A DNA stretch of 64,000 bases, from contig NC_092862.1 in NCBI RefSeq assembly GCF_032062135.1, forward strand, positions 63,643,693 to 63,707,692, read 5' to 3'. Shown one piece after another: positions 23,901 to 34,329 of this stretch. The DNA is from Pyxicephalus adspersus. Taxonomy: Eukaryota; Chordata; Amphibia; Anura; Pyxicephalidae. How positions within the stretch are numbered: position 1 is the stretch's first letter; every line of letters begins with the position of its first letter. Position numbers and translations under genes: made by a program. Under the pieces are notes generated by a model. The model was not told the DNA's origin and made no database searches. It worked only from the letters and a program-made list of their open reading frames with translations.

Positions 23901-26707
23901 TTTAAGATTTTAAAAATATTTTCATTTATTTTCAGTAGCCACTGGCAGCTCGATGTCTTGCCAGGAACAGGTGGTAAGAAATCTAATCCCCTAAACCTGA
24001 ATTTACATGGAGCAGCTAAATGCCCCGTCCACTTTACCCTTATTCACCCTTAGCTTGCGCTAAACCATCTGAATGAATGGCACTGTATTCATTAAGGATA
24101 AATTGTTCGCCACTGGGGATAGCTGGAAATAAAAGGACAAGGCTTCTTGATGTCACTGGGCCTAAAATCTACCATCAACTTTACAAAATCTATACATTGC
24201 CAACCTCTAATCTAAAAAATGCTATTTGCTTGGTTGTCTTTAAATTTTAAATTTTCTAAGTCACTGACCTAAACCGTGTACAAGGAAAACCAACTCAGAA
24301 CTTGTAATCTTCATACTTATCCCAGCTTGGGGACTCATTTGTCAGCCAAGCAAATAGCACTTGCGATTGAGGACAGCAAGGGCATCCTACATACTTCCAA
24401 GCCTATAGTTCTTTTTTCTTTAGTAACCTGTACATGTACAATAACCAGAAAGTTGGTAGGATGCTTTGACACAATTTGATATTAATAAACCTGCACATAG
24501 ACTTTTCTCAGCCATCCCTATAGCCTGTAATGAAACACTGCCTCCCAGTGGAAGCATTCCTGGGAAACAGCAATTAAAAGTTTTTTTAGATTACACAAAA
24601 CCACAATTTCTATGGCAGCATTATAAGCAAAAAGGAAAACAGGTTTCTATAATTTTAATTCACCTTATCATTTTTGTTTTGGAAGACGTTTATAGACAAT
24701 AATGTGGATCTTCAGTACGGTAAATAATCATTTTACTTTCTGTGCACTTTTTAAAGATCAGATTTATGTATTTATTGGAATGGTTTTTCCTTTACATCAG
24801 CATATTAGCTAAAGAGAGAGCAATTACTGGCTCACCTTGAAGTGAAGAATGGCACATAATCTAGGCCATTGCAGCAGATGACTGTTTACACAGGAGTTTA
24901 TCATTAACAGAGGACCAAACTTTCTCTAATACCAGCACAGCGGAAATATGATGGGAGATGCTAGTGTTACTACAGCAGTTTCTGCTACAGGGAAGGCGGG
25001 AAAGGAAAGGCGCTCTTTTGCCATACCATATGTAAAAGAAGCATGCCGATTACTAAAATATGCAGGGCTTCGGGAAATAAACACTGCAACACGAGAGATC
25101 CTAGATTTTATTTTTTCAAAGAAACAAGATTTGAGTTTCAATAAAGTCTTCCACAGATACCCAAGACAGCCTATTCTAGTTGTGATACTAATTAACACAT
25201 TTGATAACTGTGTTCTGTCTTATATTGTCAGCTGACTTGCACAATGTGCCCTTACACTTCAATGATTGTGACTACTGATAATATTCCAGTATATGAGGCT
25301 GACCAGACTTCTGAAGAGGATCAGATTTCCTGCAGTATTACATCATAAAGATGATAATATCCCATCATGTCTCTAATAAATCCATTAAACTGAGCTACAC
25401 TGTACATAAAGAAATTAAGTATGAGACTTATGTTTATGACCAGGGACCATCTAATGTGATGTTACAGACAATTTGGCAAGATTTGATTGATGGGTTTGGT
25501 GAATCTTTCCTACCTGATTTCTTCTGCCAATTCTGTTTGGAGGTGGGCATTTCCCTGGTGATTTAGTGTTCTGTGTGCCCCCATTTTCCACAACATGCGC
25601 TGTGCTCATTACTGCTGACATCATTGCGTTTACAGATGACAGGTCGTTTACCTCTGATCCATTGGGAAGGCCGCTTGTTTTCACGGGATCTTTTGTGGAG
25701 GCTATAAAACAGACCAGCACGTAAAAATTAGCGCAAATCACCCTGTTGCATAATAAAAAATCCAACACATTTTTTGGTCTCCTACCCTTTAATTGCTTAT
25801 TACCTACTTTACACACAGCTAGATTTAAAGTGTTCAAAGTAGTAAGTAAGAAGGGAAACACAATGAGGGCAGCAAACCTCCAAATGCATTCCCCGCTTAC
25901 TAATCTCTGGAGAGGAATTTATCAACTGTACTCAATTGCTTTTTTAAATTAAAATTGTATTTTTTTAAAAGAATTCCCTTTACTGTAGTCTAGCAATGGA
26001 CAACAAGCATGCGTGGATAATCTGAGCATGTCTATTTGTGTGAAAATTTCACCAGAAACATTGCTACTGGCAAGGAGGATCTGGTGTGGTGTTCCAAATT
26101 ACTCTTCAGGAAGCCAAAAGGGGTTGCAAAGTTGAATGGTTATTTGACAAAACAGAGTTTAGTCTGTTATAATTCTTTGGTTTATCTGAGCTATAGTTTG
26201 TAAACATCCAAGGGCAGCTAGAAATACATGCACAATGTGGCTTCCACCAGGCACCACTCTGAGCTGCCTGAATTCAAACATATTATGTTGACTCATTAGA
26301 ACATCATATCTACTGCTGTGGAGAGAAAACATATCAATAAGGACAAGAGATCTAAGTAGCCTAAATTATTTTCTGCTAAGTTGTGTAAGGTGGCTTTATA
26401 AACATGAGCTCGTTTTCCCAAAGTACATTTTACATTCCTACACACATCATAGAAAATGCAAAAATCTGTTTCAAGCAGGTCAAATGCATGTCAATTGAAG
26501 GTCAAATGCACCTGGCAAAAAATCCTGAATGATCCTAGATGTGTCTCAAACTGATGTTAACGGATTCCCTCATAAAAGACCAAAGCCCATCAACACAGGG
26601 CCAAAGAGACATGCTTACTTTATTCCCAGGAATGCCTTACCTCCATTCTCATTAGCTGTATGTTGAGTTACGGTTTGAATGTCTTGTCTCACACTGCTGT
26701 CTGTCAT
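4869..26707 (-). CDS. RREB1: Ras-responsive element-binding protein 1 (C2H2 zinc-finger transcription factor), 11 spliced coding exons
   Basis: RREB1 is a nuclear DNA-binding protein that acts at Ras/MAPK- and TGF-beta/SMAD-responsive genes and recruits CtBP-type corepressors (known for the family). Joining 26707-26641, 25701-25514, 23706-23617, 23023-22860, 18315-18171, 17981-17845, 12846-12657, 11582-8906, 7908-7744, 7034-6330 and 5335-4869 gives 4995 nt, 1664 residues plus TAA, close to human length (about 1690 from memory). C2H2 fingers start near residues 96, 127, 155, 238, 265, 346, 658, 686, 714, 768, 799, 1198, 1226, 1370, 1488 and 1516. CtBP-type motifs PLDFS (893-897) and PIDLS (925-929) and a basic KKRGRKK (1111-1117) are visible. 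All junctions are GT-AG and keep phase. The start at 26707 is the conservative choice; the frame stays open upstream into two more exons with a better ATG at 51304, which would add 60 residues. No disruption seen. Confidence 0.96.
5336..6329 (-). other. Intron (994 bp) between the last two coding exons
   Basis: Bounded by donor ACAG|GTGAGC (6329 side) and acceptor CTTCTAG (5336 side). It contains the (AT)n run at 5867-5919. A stretch at about 6000-6260 is richer in GC than its surroundings and contains a G/C-rich segment beginning near 6160, possibly a fragment of a dispersed repeat that I cannot name. Confidence 0.85.
5867..5919. repeat. (AT)n microsatellite
   Basis: About 53 bp of perfect AT dinucleotide followed by a short imperfect AT extension to about 5935. 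Intronic. Confidence 0.97.
6330..7034 (-). CDS. RREB1: RREB1 coding exon (fingers 14 and 15, acidic region)
   Basis: Encodes residues 1275-1510 (both end codons split). It starts with the DSQSD segment and an LDLTSGDRE segment like that of human RREB1. A long Glu/Asp-rich region follows, then finger 14 (C1370, C1373, H1386, H1390), a charged Lys/Glu stretch with a PVDLK motif (1430-1434), a basic KADKRKK stretch, and finger 15 (C1488, C1491, H1504, H1508). Acceptor TTTCTTTACAG|AT, donor ACAG|GTGAGC. The acidic linkers are poorly conserved but the fingers match the family strongly. Confidence 0.95.
7035..7743 (-). other. Intron (709 bp)
   Basis: AT-rich, with no coding signal. The donor side is ACAG|GTAGCG, which is weak at positions +4 and +5. 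No repeat family recognised. Confidence 0.85.
7744..7908 (-). CDS. RREB1: RREB1 coding exon (finger 13)
   Basis: A 165-nt exon for residues 1220-1275, split Gly codon at the start and split Asp codon at the end. It holds the finger with C1226, C1229, H1242 and H1247, followed by the [12 protein letters not shown] segment that is nearly identical to human RREB1. Acceptor CCTAATGCAG|GT, donor ACAG|GTAGCG. Confidence 0.95.
7909..8905 (-). other. Intron (997 bp)
   Basis: Bounded by donor ACTG|GTAAGA and acceptor CCTAATGCAG. Ordinary AT-rich intron. An open frame read through the donor is not coding. No repeat recognised. Confidence 0.85.
8906..11582 (-). CDS. RREB1: RREB1 large central exon (fingers 6-12, CtBP motifs, NLS-like stretch)
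   Basis: A 2677-nt exon encoding residues 328-1219 plus the first base of Gly1220. It begins [12 protein letters not shown], as in mammals. Finger 6 is C346/C349/H362/H366. A long Pro/Ser/Gln-rich region follows with the family-typical [11 protein letters not shown] and SLQPFQKGF segments. Fingers 7-9 form a cluster (658-735), fingers 10 and 11 follow (768-820). Next come PLDFSQK (893) and PIDLSMPK (925), matching the CtBP-binding PxDLS type, an IKQE and a VKEE sequence of the sumoylation type, the [19 protein letters not shown] block, KKRGRKK (1111), [22 protein letters not shown] and finger 12 (C1198/C1201/H1214/H1218). The acceptor lies next to a TC microsatellite. Confidence 0.97.
11583..12656 (-). 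other. Intron (1074 bp) with a TC-repeat polypyrimidine tract
   Basis: Donor CTCAG|GTAAGG at the 12656 side. The acceptor at 11583 is preceded on the sense strand by a (TC)n run and TGTTTTTTAG. The rest is AT-rich with no coding signal. Confidence 0.85.
11592..11610. repeat. (GA)n microsatellite (TC on the RREB1 sense strand)
   Basis: About nine AG units. On the sense strand it is the pyrimidine tract for the 3' splice site of the large central exon, ending nine bases before the AG. Confidence 0.95.
12657..12846 (-). CDS. RREB1: RREB1 coding exon (finger 5)
   Basis: A 190-nt exon: the first base completes Lys264, then residues 265-327. Finger 5 is C265/C268/H281/H286. The following [20 protein letters not shown] block and the GFTDFSC segment are nearly identical to human RREB1. 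Acceptor TAACACTCTAG|G, donor TCTCAG|GTAAGG. Confidence 0.95.
12847..17844 (-). other. Intron (5.0 kb)
   Basis: AT-rich, no coding exon found. Features inside: a GC-richer patch at about 15380-15540 and a T22 run at 17334-17355. Open frames within it show no domain or splice logic. Confidence 0.8.
17334..17355. repeat. T22 homopolymer
   Basis: Twenty-two consecutive T on the plus strand (A on the sense strand of RREB1), intronic. Confidence 0.95.
17845..17981 (-). CDS. RREB1: RREB1 coding exon (finger 4)
   Basis: A 137-nt exon, residues 219-263 plus two bases of codon 264. It encodes [13 protein letters not shown], then finger 4 (C238/C241/H254/H258). Human RREB1 has a corresponding finger beginning VFHCPVC. 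Acceptor TTTCCCAAAG|GTG. The donor TTTAAA|GTAAGT has A rather than G at the last exon base but is otherwise optimal. Confidence 0.92.
17982..18170 (-). other. Short intron (189 bp)
   Basis: The smallest intron of the gene, phase 0, donor AAAAAG|GTAAAT, acceptor TTTCCCAAAG. No other feature. Confidence 0.9.
18171..18315 (-). CDS. RREB1: RREB1 coding exon (end of finger 3, basic linker)
   Basis: A 145-nt exon. Its first base completes Arg170, followed by [10 protein letters not shown] that closes finger 3 (H171, H175). A Ser/Pro and Lys/Arg-rich linker ([16 protein letters not shown]) follows, closely like human RREB1 and a good candidate nuclear localisation signal. It ends at residue 218 in phase 0. 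Acceptor CCCTGTTAG|A, donor AAAAAG|GTAAAT. Confidence 0.94.
18316..22859 (-). other. Intron (4.5 kb)
   Basis: Interrupts finger 3 between its Arg and first zinc-binding His. AT-rich, with no exon, transposon terminus or structured RNA that I could recognise. Confidence 0.8.
22860..23023 (-). CDS. RREB1: RREB1 coding exon (fingers 2 and most of 3)
   Basis: A 164-nt exon for residues 116-169 plus two bases of Arg170. H116 closes finger 1. Finger 2 is C127/C130/H143/H147 and finger 3 opens with C155/C158. The sequence is almost identical to mammalian RREB1 across [18 protein letters not shown], which makes this the most conserved part of the protein. Acceptor TTGTATTACAG|CAC, donor CACAG|GTGAGT. 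Confidence 0.96.
23024..23616 (-). other. Intron (593 bp)
   Basis: Splits finger 1 just before its last histidine. The donor at the 23616 side is CAG|GTACTG, weak after +3. No repeats recognised. Confidence 0.85.
23617..23706 (-). CDS. RREB1: RREB1 coding exon (finger 1)
   Basis: A 90-nt phase-0 exon for residues 86-115, containing C96, C99 and H112 of finger 1 (C2H2; the last His is in the next exon). It matches human [15 protein letters not shown] closely. Acceptor CTTTTACCAG|GAA. The donor CAG|GTACTG lacks the usual +4/+5 bases. Confidence 0.95.
23707..25513 (-). other. Intron (1.8 kb)
   Basis: Contains a short imperfect inverted repeat (24221-24235 with 24344-24358). The remainder is plain AT-rich sequence with no gene. 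Confidence 0.8.
24221..24358. repeat. Short inverted repeat, about 138 bp end to end
   Basis: GCTATTTGCTTGGTT at 24221-24235 pairs with the inverse complement of 24344-24358, 14 of 15 bases. It could be a decayed miniature inverted-repeat element. No target-site duplication is clear. Confidence 0.4.
25514..25701 (-). CDS. RREB1: RREB1 coding exon (N-terminal region)
   Basis: A 188-nt exon giving residues 23-85. It contains [18 protein letters not shown] and [11 protein letters not shown], both strongly like the human N terminus. The human initiator Met, as I recall the sequence, aligns without gaps to Lys30 here (human MTSSSPAGLEGSDLSS against frog [16 protein letters not shown], 9 of 16 identical), so this exon has no equivalent start codon. 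The first in-frame ATGs inside it are the tandem pair at residues 49-50. Acceptor GTTTTATAG|CC, donor AATCAG|GTAGGA. Confidence 0.94.
25702..26640 (-). other. Intron (939 bp)
   Basis: Donor GGAG|GTAAGG, acceptor GTTTTATAG. No features recognised inside. Confidence 0.85.
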
Positions 26708-26754
26708 GATGGTGGCAGAAACACTGTATCTCGAGTCAGCAGTTCTCTCTACAA
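26641..26754 (-). CDS. RREB1: RREB1 exon with a possible start codon (ATG at 26707-26705)
   Basis: A 114-nt exon between TTTTAATTTGCAG|TT and GGAG|GTAAGG. The ATG at 26707 gives [11 protein letters not shown] and joins in phase to the next exon (Gly/Ala codon split). Its context is ATCATGA, with A at -3 but no G at +4. Bases before that ATG (26754-26708) are also open in the same frame (TADSRYSVSATI), so the exon may be entirely coding if translation starts upstream. Confidence 0.85.
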
Positions 26755-27620
26755 CTGCAAATTAAAACATATATGTCAGAACTGCAGGAGGTAGCTTAAA
26801 AACAGCATTATTTAAATGATTTACATAAACATTCCATTGGACAGTGCCAAGATAATATGAGTTACATGTTCACAAAGTGGTGTGCTGTAGACATATTTTG
26901 CATGCATCACTGCTATAAAAGATTTGCTTTGCTGACAACCTTACCCAAGATGAAGCATGTATGTGTGTGTAGGATAAGAATGTTCATATAAGTGACTGTC
27001 TGCACAGACACTAATCCTATTAGCAAATGCAGGTGTTAATGGTCCTAAGTAAAGGGATGTTGCAAACAATTGTTCCTATTACAGAAGCAATCCCATGGTT
27101 TGGAAATTTGGAGGATTTTTGGTCCTTTTCTTGGTATTGCAAAAAAACAACAACTAATCTTTGAATGCTGCATTTATTCATACGGACTTTATCTTTTAAC
27201 ACTATTAAAAAACATCAAAACTCATGAGATGCATTATCAACATATTTTTTTATATTATACCCTTAGTTATTTTAACTTCAAAGGCGAATTGCTTATTTTA
27301 AATTTGTAACCATCATGAAAAAATATACAAATAATACCCAGCTGGTGATATTTCATTTTCAGGGACAAAAAGTTTATGCGGGAAGTGTGTAAAGCTTTGC
27401 AAAGTTAACTAGAGAGCAACAGCAACTGCACGTTCATCAGTGTTTTGCCACTGCTTTAAAAACATAACATCAGGAAACAAGAGGATGCAGGGAGGGCCAC
27501 AATAGTTGGGAGGAGGGAGAAGGGAAGTAGTGGCTGACTAACTGCAGTCACAGCTCTGAGTCATGTAGACATGAAACTGAAGCACATACATACATGCAGC
27601 ACAATACATTTGGCCTATGG

Positions 27621-27654
27621 AGCCCCAGCCATCTCTCAGCCCCAGCCATCTCTC
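27621..27654. repeat. Perfect 17-bp tandem duplication
   Basis: AGCCCCAGCCATCTCTC is present twice in a row with no mismatch, a recent local duplication inside an intron. Confidence 0.9.
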
Positions 27655-29001
27655 ACTAATGTGAAGTGTGCTACTCATGAGCTCCCCCTTTGGAACAGAT
27701 GGGAAGAAGCATGCACAACTCACAATGTACAGGAAGGCAAACCAGGATGTGCAGCATAAGGAATGTGACTGTAAGCCAGAGTAAACCCATTGCTGCCAAT
27801 GTTACTGACTATCCCAGCTACCAATGGGTTAATATGCTAGGCAAATTATCACTTAGAAGTCAAGCAAGTCAGTGAAGCAGTGCAAGGATCAAACATCCTG
27901 GTTTTCCATGGACAAGGGTGCCAATTAACCCAGCAGCGATGACACCAAGCCTTTTGTTAGCCTCTATAGGTTTGTTTTTTTTCTTTTTTTAAACAGTTGA
28001 CAAAGGTGTCTTTCTACTTCACATCACAACTGTTTGGTAAAAGGTTAACACTTTGTGTACCAGGTACTGACTACTTTGATCAGGACAGTGAAAGTTTTAA
28101 GCTTACATTAAAACGATTATTTTAACATAAAGCCACATTCCATAATGATTGCGAGTTTTTGAAGTAAACCTGTATTTTGCAAGGAAATACCCAAATCAGG
28201 TATTTCATAATACTCTACGGTTACTGGAGCCCAAATAAAAATCTGTTGCTCGGATCTGTGATATGTAACACTTTACACTCCTTCCCACAATTCAGGGAAC
28301 AGTGTGTACAGCTAGAATCAACTACTGAGAAATTGGGGACCAGCAAGGGGTGTGTTTATCCCTATGCAAATATTGACTTTTACAAAGTCAGGCCTCTACA
28401 GTAGTAAGTTATAGCAACAGGAAAACAACATAGGAAGGATCATTTTAAAAAGCCATGAGAGTTAGTTTTTTAAGTTTGTACTAAGTGGTGGTTTGCGAAT
28501 GTAAATATTCACAATGTTGCCCCTACATGGTTTAATTTCCATGAAGGTAAGATCATTTTAGAATAAAAGTATTGTTAAATGTAGAACCAAGGACAGATAC
28601 CATTATCCGCAGAATATTGAGCAAATATTGATTGTATAGCATGAAAGAATCTATGGGTGATCATTAGTACTTCCAATTGACCCTTTCTTTCTGGTATTCT
28701 AACCATTACATGTTTCTTTTCTTGTGTTAAGAAAAGACCAGTCTTGTCCATGTCAGTTAGATTGTAAGGATGTTACAAAGCATCAGTTCAGGCTCCTACC
28801 CCCTGCTGCTTAAGACACTCACACCTAAATTCTCCAAAGGGCCAGCTTTCTGTGTGTTAAGTAGGAGGGTCTGCTTACCATAGACAAATACTTAGTTCCC
28901 CTGGGGCAATAGGAGAAGAAATGATGGGAAAGCAGTAAGCCAATCACATGGGGAGGAAAAAAGATTACTGGTACCATCTTGAAAGCTTAGAGTATATCTC
29001 A

Positions 29002-29016
29002 CCCCCCCCCCCCCCC
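29002..29016. repeat. C15 homopolymer (G15 on the RREB1 sense strand)
   Basis: Fifteen consecutive C on the plus strand. Long G runs of this kind are rare in an AT-rich intron and can form quadruplex structures in nascent RNA. The run is also prone to sequencing error. Confidence 0.9.
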
Positions 29017-29840
29017 TTCCTGTTGCAAAAGTTTCAAGGAAGAGACATTTAAAGCGGACAAACAGACTGAAATGAAAAGGTAAGTTTTAAATAGTATAAT
29101 AAATACAAAAAGATCACAAGACATATTATATCTATTTAAAAAAAGAAAAGTTAAACACACCTTTTGCAAAATATAAAATTTGCTGCCCCGCCAGACATGT
29201 CATGTTTTTCCATGTCTGGAAATCCTGAACCCAAGGGAGCACTTGTGTATGAATTTCATAACCTCTATACAGTTCTAAGAGTTCTATGAGCCCATCATAG
29301 TGATGGACATATAGGATGAGAAGGAACTGTACCAATGTGAATAATGCCTGCGTTAATTAAGAATACAAGACTACTGGCCATTGTGTTGCTGAATTAGTTT
29401 AGTGCACCACAGAACACTGTTGAATGATAACAAGCAATATGTATACATATGAAGTGCTCCTCGGTGTTGCAGTAAATTATATGTATTACTATACAAGATA
29501 TGGGTCTGCAAAAACTAAATGATACAGTCTGTTTCAGTAAAGCAATAGAAAAAATACTGTACGTAACTGTAAATACAAATTCTGGCTCTTGAGCGGGGAA
29601 CACCCACTTCACAGGTCATCACCCACCTATGTGTCATATTTTAAGCATGCAAAGTTGCTCGAACCAGTTAATCTTATAAATATAGAGGCAGATAAATTCT
29701 TTTCAGGTGACAGGCTACAGAGTGTGAAACTACTGTGTGAAGCAATGGTTAGCAATGCTACTGAATGAGAAAAGCATGCAAAAAGAAGAAGATGACATAA
29801 AGGATGAAGGAAGTTCCACAGGAAGTATTTTCTAACTGAC

Positions 29841-29961
29841 CTTCAACTACCAGGCTGCTCCCCGGCTGCTGGAAAGCCTGAAATTGGCAGGGCCCGGTTG
29901 AAAAACTAGCTGGCAGCATCCCTTCAATTCCTCCTCCAGCTGGGCACCAATACACTGCAGC
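29841..29961 (-). CDS. RREB1: Probable upstream RREB1 exon, open in the RREB1 frame
   Basis: A 121-nt exon bounded by TCTTCTTTCCATCAG|GC and GAAG|GTCAGT, richer in GC than its surroundings. Forty codons are open from the first base (AAVYWCPAGGGIEG, then MLPASF to SSLVVE). The single leftover base G joins TT of the next exon to continue in the RREB1 frame to the Met at 26707. An ATG inside it (29919-29917, context GGGATGC) is another in-frame start. It may instead be a 5' UTR exon in which the open frame is coincidental, but the phase match and absence of stops favour coding. Confidence 0.6.
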
Positions 29962-32900
29962 CTGATGGAAAGAAGACACAAAGTATGTTTTAACTTCATA
30001 TGTTATATACCACAACTGTAAAAGAAAAAACCATTATACCAGGCATGGATATATTCAGTTCTATCAACCAGGCGTAAACTGCTCATCAGTTACAGTGGAA
30101 CTCCAGCCATATTAAAACTAAGAACAATAAAAAAAAAAGTTTTTTGCACAAGTTACACTGTCAGTAAACTGTATCACAGTTCACATTTAAAGTTACATTT
30201 TTTCATTAAACCTGTGAATCATATAACTGCATACTGTACATCTGTTTATATACCAAACACTGTTGATGTATTAGAGCACAGCAGGTAGGGGAATCAATTT
30301 TAAAATGTCATTATAGTACTTAGCAAAGTGATTTTACCTAATGTTCTAAATTAGTATTTTTTGATTCGTTACTCTATTCTTTTTTCGGGTAGATTTTGTG
30401 TTTACCGTTCTGGTATACAAAATCTTTTAATACTTTAAAATTTGTACATGGGGCTGCCAAATCATATATAGTACTTTCTGCTAATTAGTGCAACACTGTA
30501 TTTGTTATATATGGGTTACAAAAGTTGTACTTTTTAGGGAGCTTCTTTTTATAAACAGCTGAGAACAGAGAATCAACCCACAAACAAGACTAAAAAATCA
30601 GGCATAAAACATTGCTATCCAATGGATATGGCTGGTAGCCTATAGATAGCCCATCAATCACCAAAAACATATGAATGATATGGCAATGTAGGGGACAATG
30701 ACTAAGGTTGTCTTTTACACTCTCCATTAAACTAGTCCCTCTTTTGACTCGGATCTGCTGGGAATAGAGCGGCCTTGGATATTCTGCTCTGTAATGTAGA
30801 GTTTTGTCTAGCAATGCATTAGGTTAGATGAAATCATACAAGATGTCCAGTCAGCTTTGTGAAGTAGAGATTTCGAACATTGTGACACTGAGCAGTGGAG
30901 AAATTAATGCAGTACTTCTGGTTTGTCATGTGAGTGTGCGAGGATGCTAGAGCACATTCCTAGTCAAAGTTCACAGAAATGAAATGAGGAAGGCAGACGA
31001 TGGCGTTATCAGAAAAAAAAAAACAGTTCCTTTATAGGTCCTCTTACTGCTGAACAGTCACTGTAACAAGGACAATTCTAACTTTTTACAACCTTTGATG
31101 CATGACTTTCAGCCAGTGGTACCAACGTGTCCTAAAACGCCAAAATCTTTAAAATGTTCCACTCATTGCTTTGGCATTACACAATAGGACTGTATGTCCA
31201 TAGTTTGAAAAATTAGAATCTGCCCTATTCCATCACATGCACATCTTTACATAATGTATTTTGTATGATAATTAGGTATTGTGGATTTCCTGTTTCTATA
31301 TTTAAGGGGAGTGATCCCCTTCCCCCGCATCTGGACCATGTAGATAAAAGTTGCAGCAAAAGAGTGTTAACAGGTACCCAGCTCCATCTGATTGTACTTT
31401 GCCTTATATACACAGCAGTAAGAGCTAATGATTATACATGGATGAAGCAATAGCAAAGCAAGGGCAGCTAACCCTGTATAGATGAGTTTTTCTTTGTACC
31501 CTTGTAATGCACACCCCACCCTTCACATTAGATAAGCACTGATCTTACGACAGGAGGTAAATACTTCTAACATGTCTGCAGTATACACCACTATTGATCT
31601 GATGTGGCAGCCATGCCCCTGTATTCCTTCACACAAGAATTCTTTAACATCATTTATCAAATTAACCTTAAGATTTCTGTGCGGCTCCTCTGAAAGTACA
31701 CTGTATCTGAAAAGTGAAAACAGCGAGCACTGCTATCTTACTTTAAAATTGGCCTTACATGAAAATGGTTGAAATCACACAAATATAAGCCATGCATTAA
31801 TTGGATGACTAAATAAGATGTGTTAATAAGTGTTCCTTGATGAGAAATGATGCTTGCAATGTATATGTGCACTGGTTTGTGTTCTTAGAAATATCTTCCT
31901 TGAAATAAGTGCTTTCCTTTATTTAGCTGTGCTGTTCTCTAATGGAATGTGTGAAAACCAGTGCACTCTGGGGAGATTAACACCCTGCTAACCAGCCAAT
32001 CCCAGTGCTGCATTCACTTACAAAGAGATCTCTTTAGCCTATAATCTGACAGAATGTTCCACATAATTACAGTCACGCTAATGAGTAGAAGTTTAAAGAA
32101 GCATGCACTAGTGCATCATCCATCTTTCAGCAAAGGTTCAGGAATTGACCAAAACAATAAATGGGGCAATGTATGAACAGGCAAGTAACCATCAGATGAT
32201 AAACTGACTGTTACTCTCTGTACACACATTCAATTGCAGTTGCTGGAAACCACCTTTCGTGATCATTTCCAGTGACAATAGTGTGAAAGATGAACAAACG
32301 AGAGCTGTACACACAGCGCCATTCTGTTCTTTGGAGAGAGGAGAGGAAGAAGGAAAAAATGAAAGGAACACGGATGTGCTCTTCTCTATTGGCTTGTATA
32401 TTGGCCAATCTCTGTTGGTCATTCATGGATCCGTCAGAATGTAATCTTAAATTATGTCAGGCGACGGACATACAGGTCAGATTTCATGTCTCATTTCATG
32501 TGTGTAAATAGTCCTAAAAAGTGTGTCTAAACTTTTGTTTTGGTTGTGCTTTTATGCCTCTAGACCGCAAAAAATACGCAATACGGTTTTATATCTTTTC
32601 CTGCTATATACAAAACACTAAAAAAAAAAAAAACTAAGAAATAAAAAAAAAAAATGTACCAGCTCCAAATAATGTAATATCCAGTGATCCTGCTAGAAGG
32701 TTTAGACTTTTCCTGTTTAGGGGTGACAACTGTCACCTGTCCAGAGTTGTTGCTCCGTCATAAGCACCCCTGGTGAGGACTACAAGTGGCCATGCTGACA
32801 CATATGGTATGGTCTTTTGTTTGTCACCATCAGGAAACTGGTCCTGAGTGATGATGTGCAGCTGGCACTATGGATGAAGACAGGAAGGGGGTAAAAGAGG

Positions 32901-34329
32901 CTGGAGAACTTTAACACTCAGATGTAAGAAAAAAAGTAAAAACAGTATTGTATAACAAAAAGAAAACAATGACGGAATTGTACAGGATATCCAAAGCTTT
33001 GGTAAAAGTTAAGACTTAGAATGCCCTTAACTAACAAAATATTCTACCTCTTCCAATAGATGTCCTATCAATCATCTGATTTAAACGTTTTCCTCTTTCA
33101 TATGTTTGAGAATCATTCACATTGTACAGGAATGAGATTCCATATAAAGACACCTCAAGTGATCTAAAAGCAACCTTAGCATAGCACATGGTGCTGCTTC
33201 TATTAAATATTTCCTATAGATGTTTTATGTGTTCTTTTCTCATAGCAGCCACTAAAAATAGGATCTTCATATTTAGAAGTGAACAAAGATGGAGCAAATG
33301 TCTAGGTGGGTGAGGTGGAGCAGATTGTCCTCTAATGGGGTTGCTACAATACACTGTTTTGGAGATGAATTTCCTGCTGATGTGAAGCATGCTGGGGCTC
33401 TTGGCTGAAGAGGTCTGTTCAGCTGGTTTAAATATTACTGCCTTGAGCTTTGGAACGTTGCCCATGCGAAGATCTTCCCAGAAGCCTTTTCAGCAGCTTG
33501 ATGCTCAGAGCTTTCTTTTAAGTCAGAAAACTTATGGCCAATTAACTGCCTAGATACAAAGTATTTATCCGGCAGACACACACTTTAAAGCTTGTCTTTG
33601 CAGGAAAGAAAAAAATGAATGCTATTCCTGACTGTCATGTGGCCAAATCTGAATGATGGAATTAACTTCAACATTAGGAAAAACAAAATCTCAGATAAGG
33701 GTGACTCACATTGGTGATTGGGGTGTGATATCTGCGTCTATTAGAGTTTTTAGGAAATTTTAAAAAAATACTTGATTAAGTAAACACATTCATAACCACT
33801 TGACTGCATTAACATTTGCATATGAAATAAAAGTAATAAATCTCCGAAGAAGAAAAAAAAGAAAAGAAAAGGCCTGTCAAGCACAGACATTTTGCCAAGG
33901 ACAATATTGTAAGTAAAATATAATACAATCACTGTCTGTTACCTGTTTGTAACATTAACTAAACATTTTTTGTTTTTAATGTAAGATCATTTTGTTACCT
34001 GTTGATCCAGCCTTTATATGTGTTATTTTACTATTTCCTACAACAAGCCCTGCTGACCAGAACAATTGGCAGTAACAGGGCTTGAGACAAACAATATATC
34101 CCCATGGCTTCCCCAAACGGCAATGGATGATATACATATTACAGCGAATGCTACGCTTTCACACAGTGCAGGAATATATCTCTGTAATTTCTTTACAGAA
34201 TGCACCGGGTTGTCACTTATTTTCAACAAAAGGGAAAAACAGATCTACTGTCAGGATTAACAGGTAATAAACTATGTCACACAGGGACTCTGAAAAAAAA
34301 CAAAAATGTTACTGAAAGACGGCATCATG

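Larger units (their letters stand above)
26755..29840 (-). other. Intron (3.1 kb)
   Basis: AT-rich. It holds a perfect 17-bp tandem duplication (27621-27637 and 27638-27654) and a C15 homopolymer at 29002-29016. No exon recognised. Confidence 0.75.
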
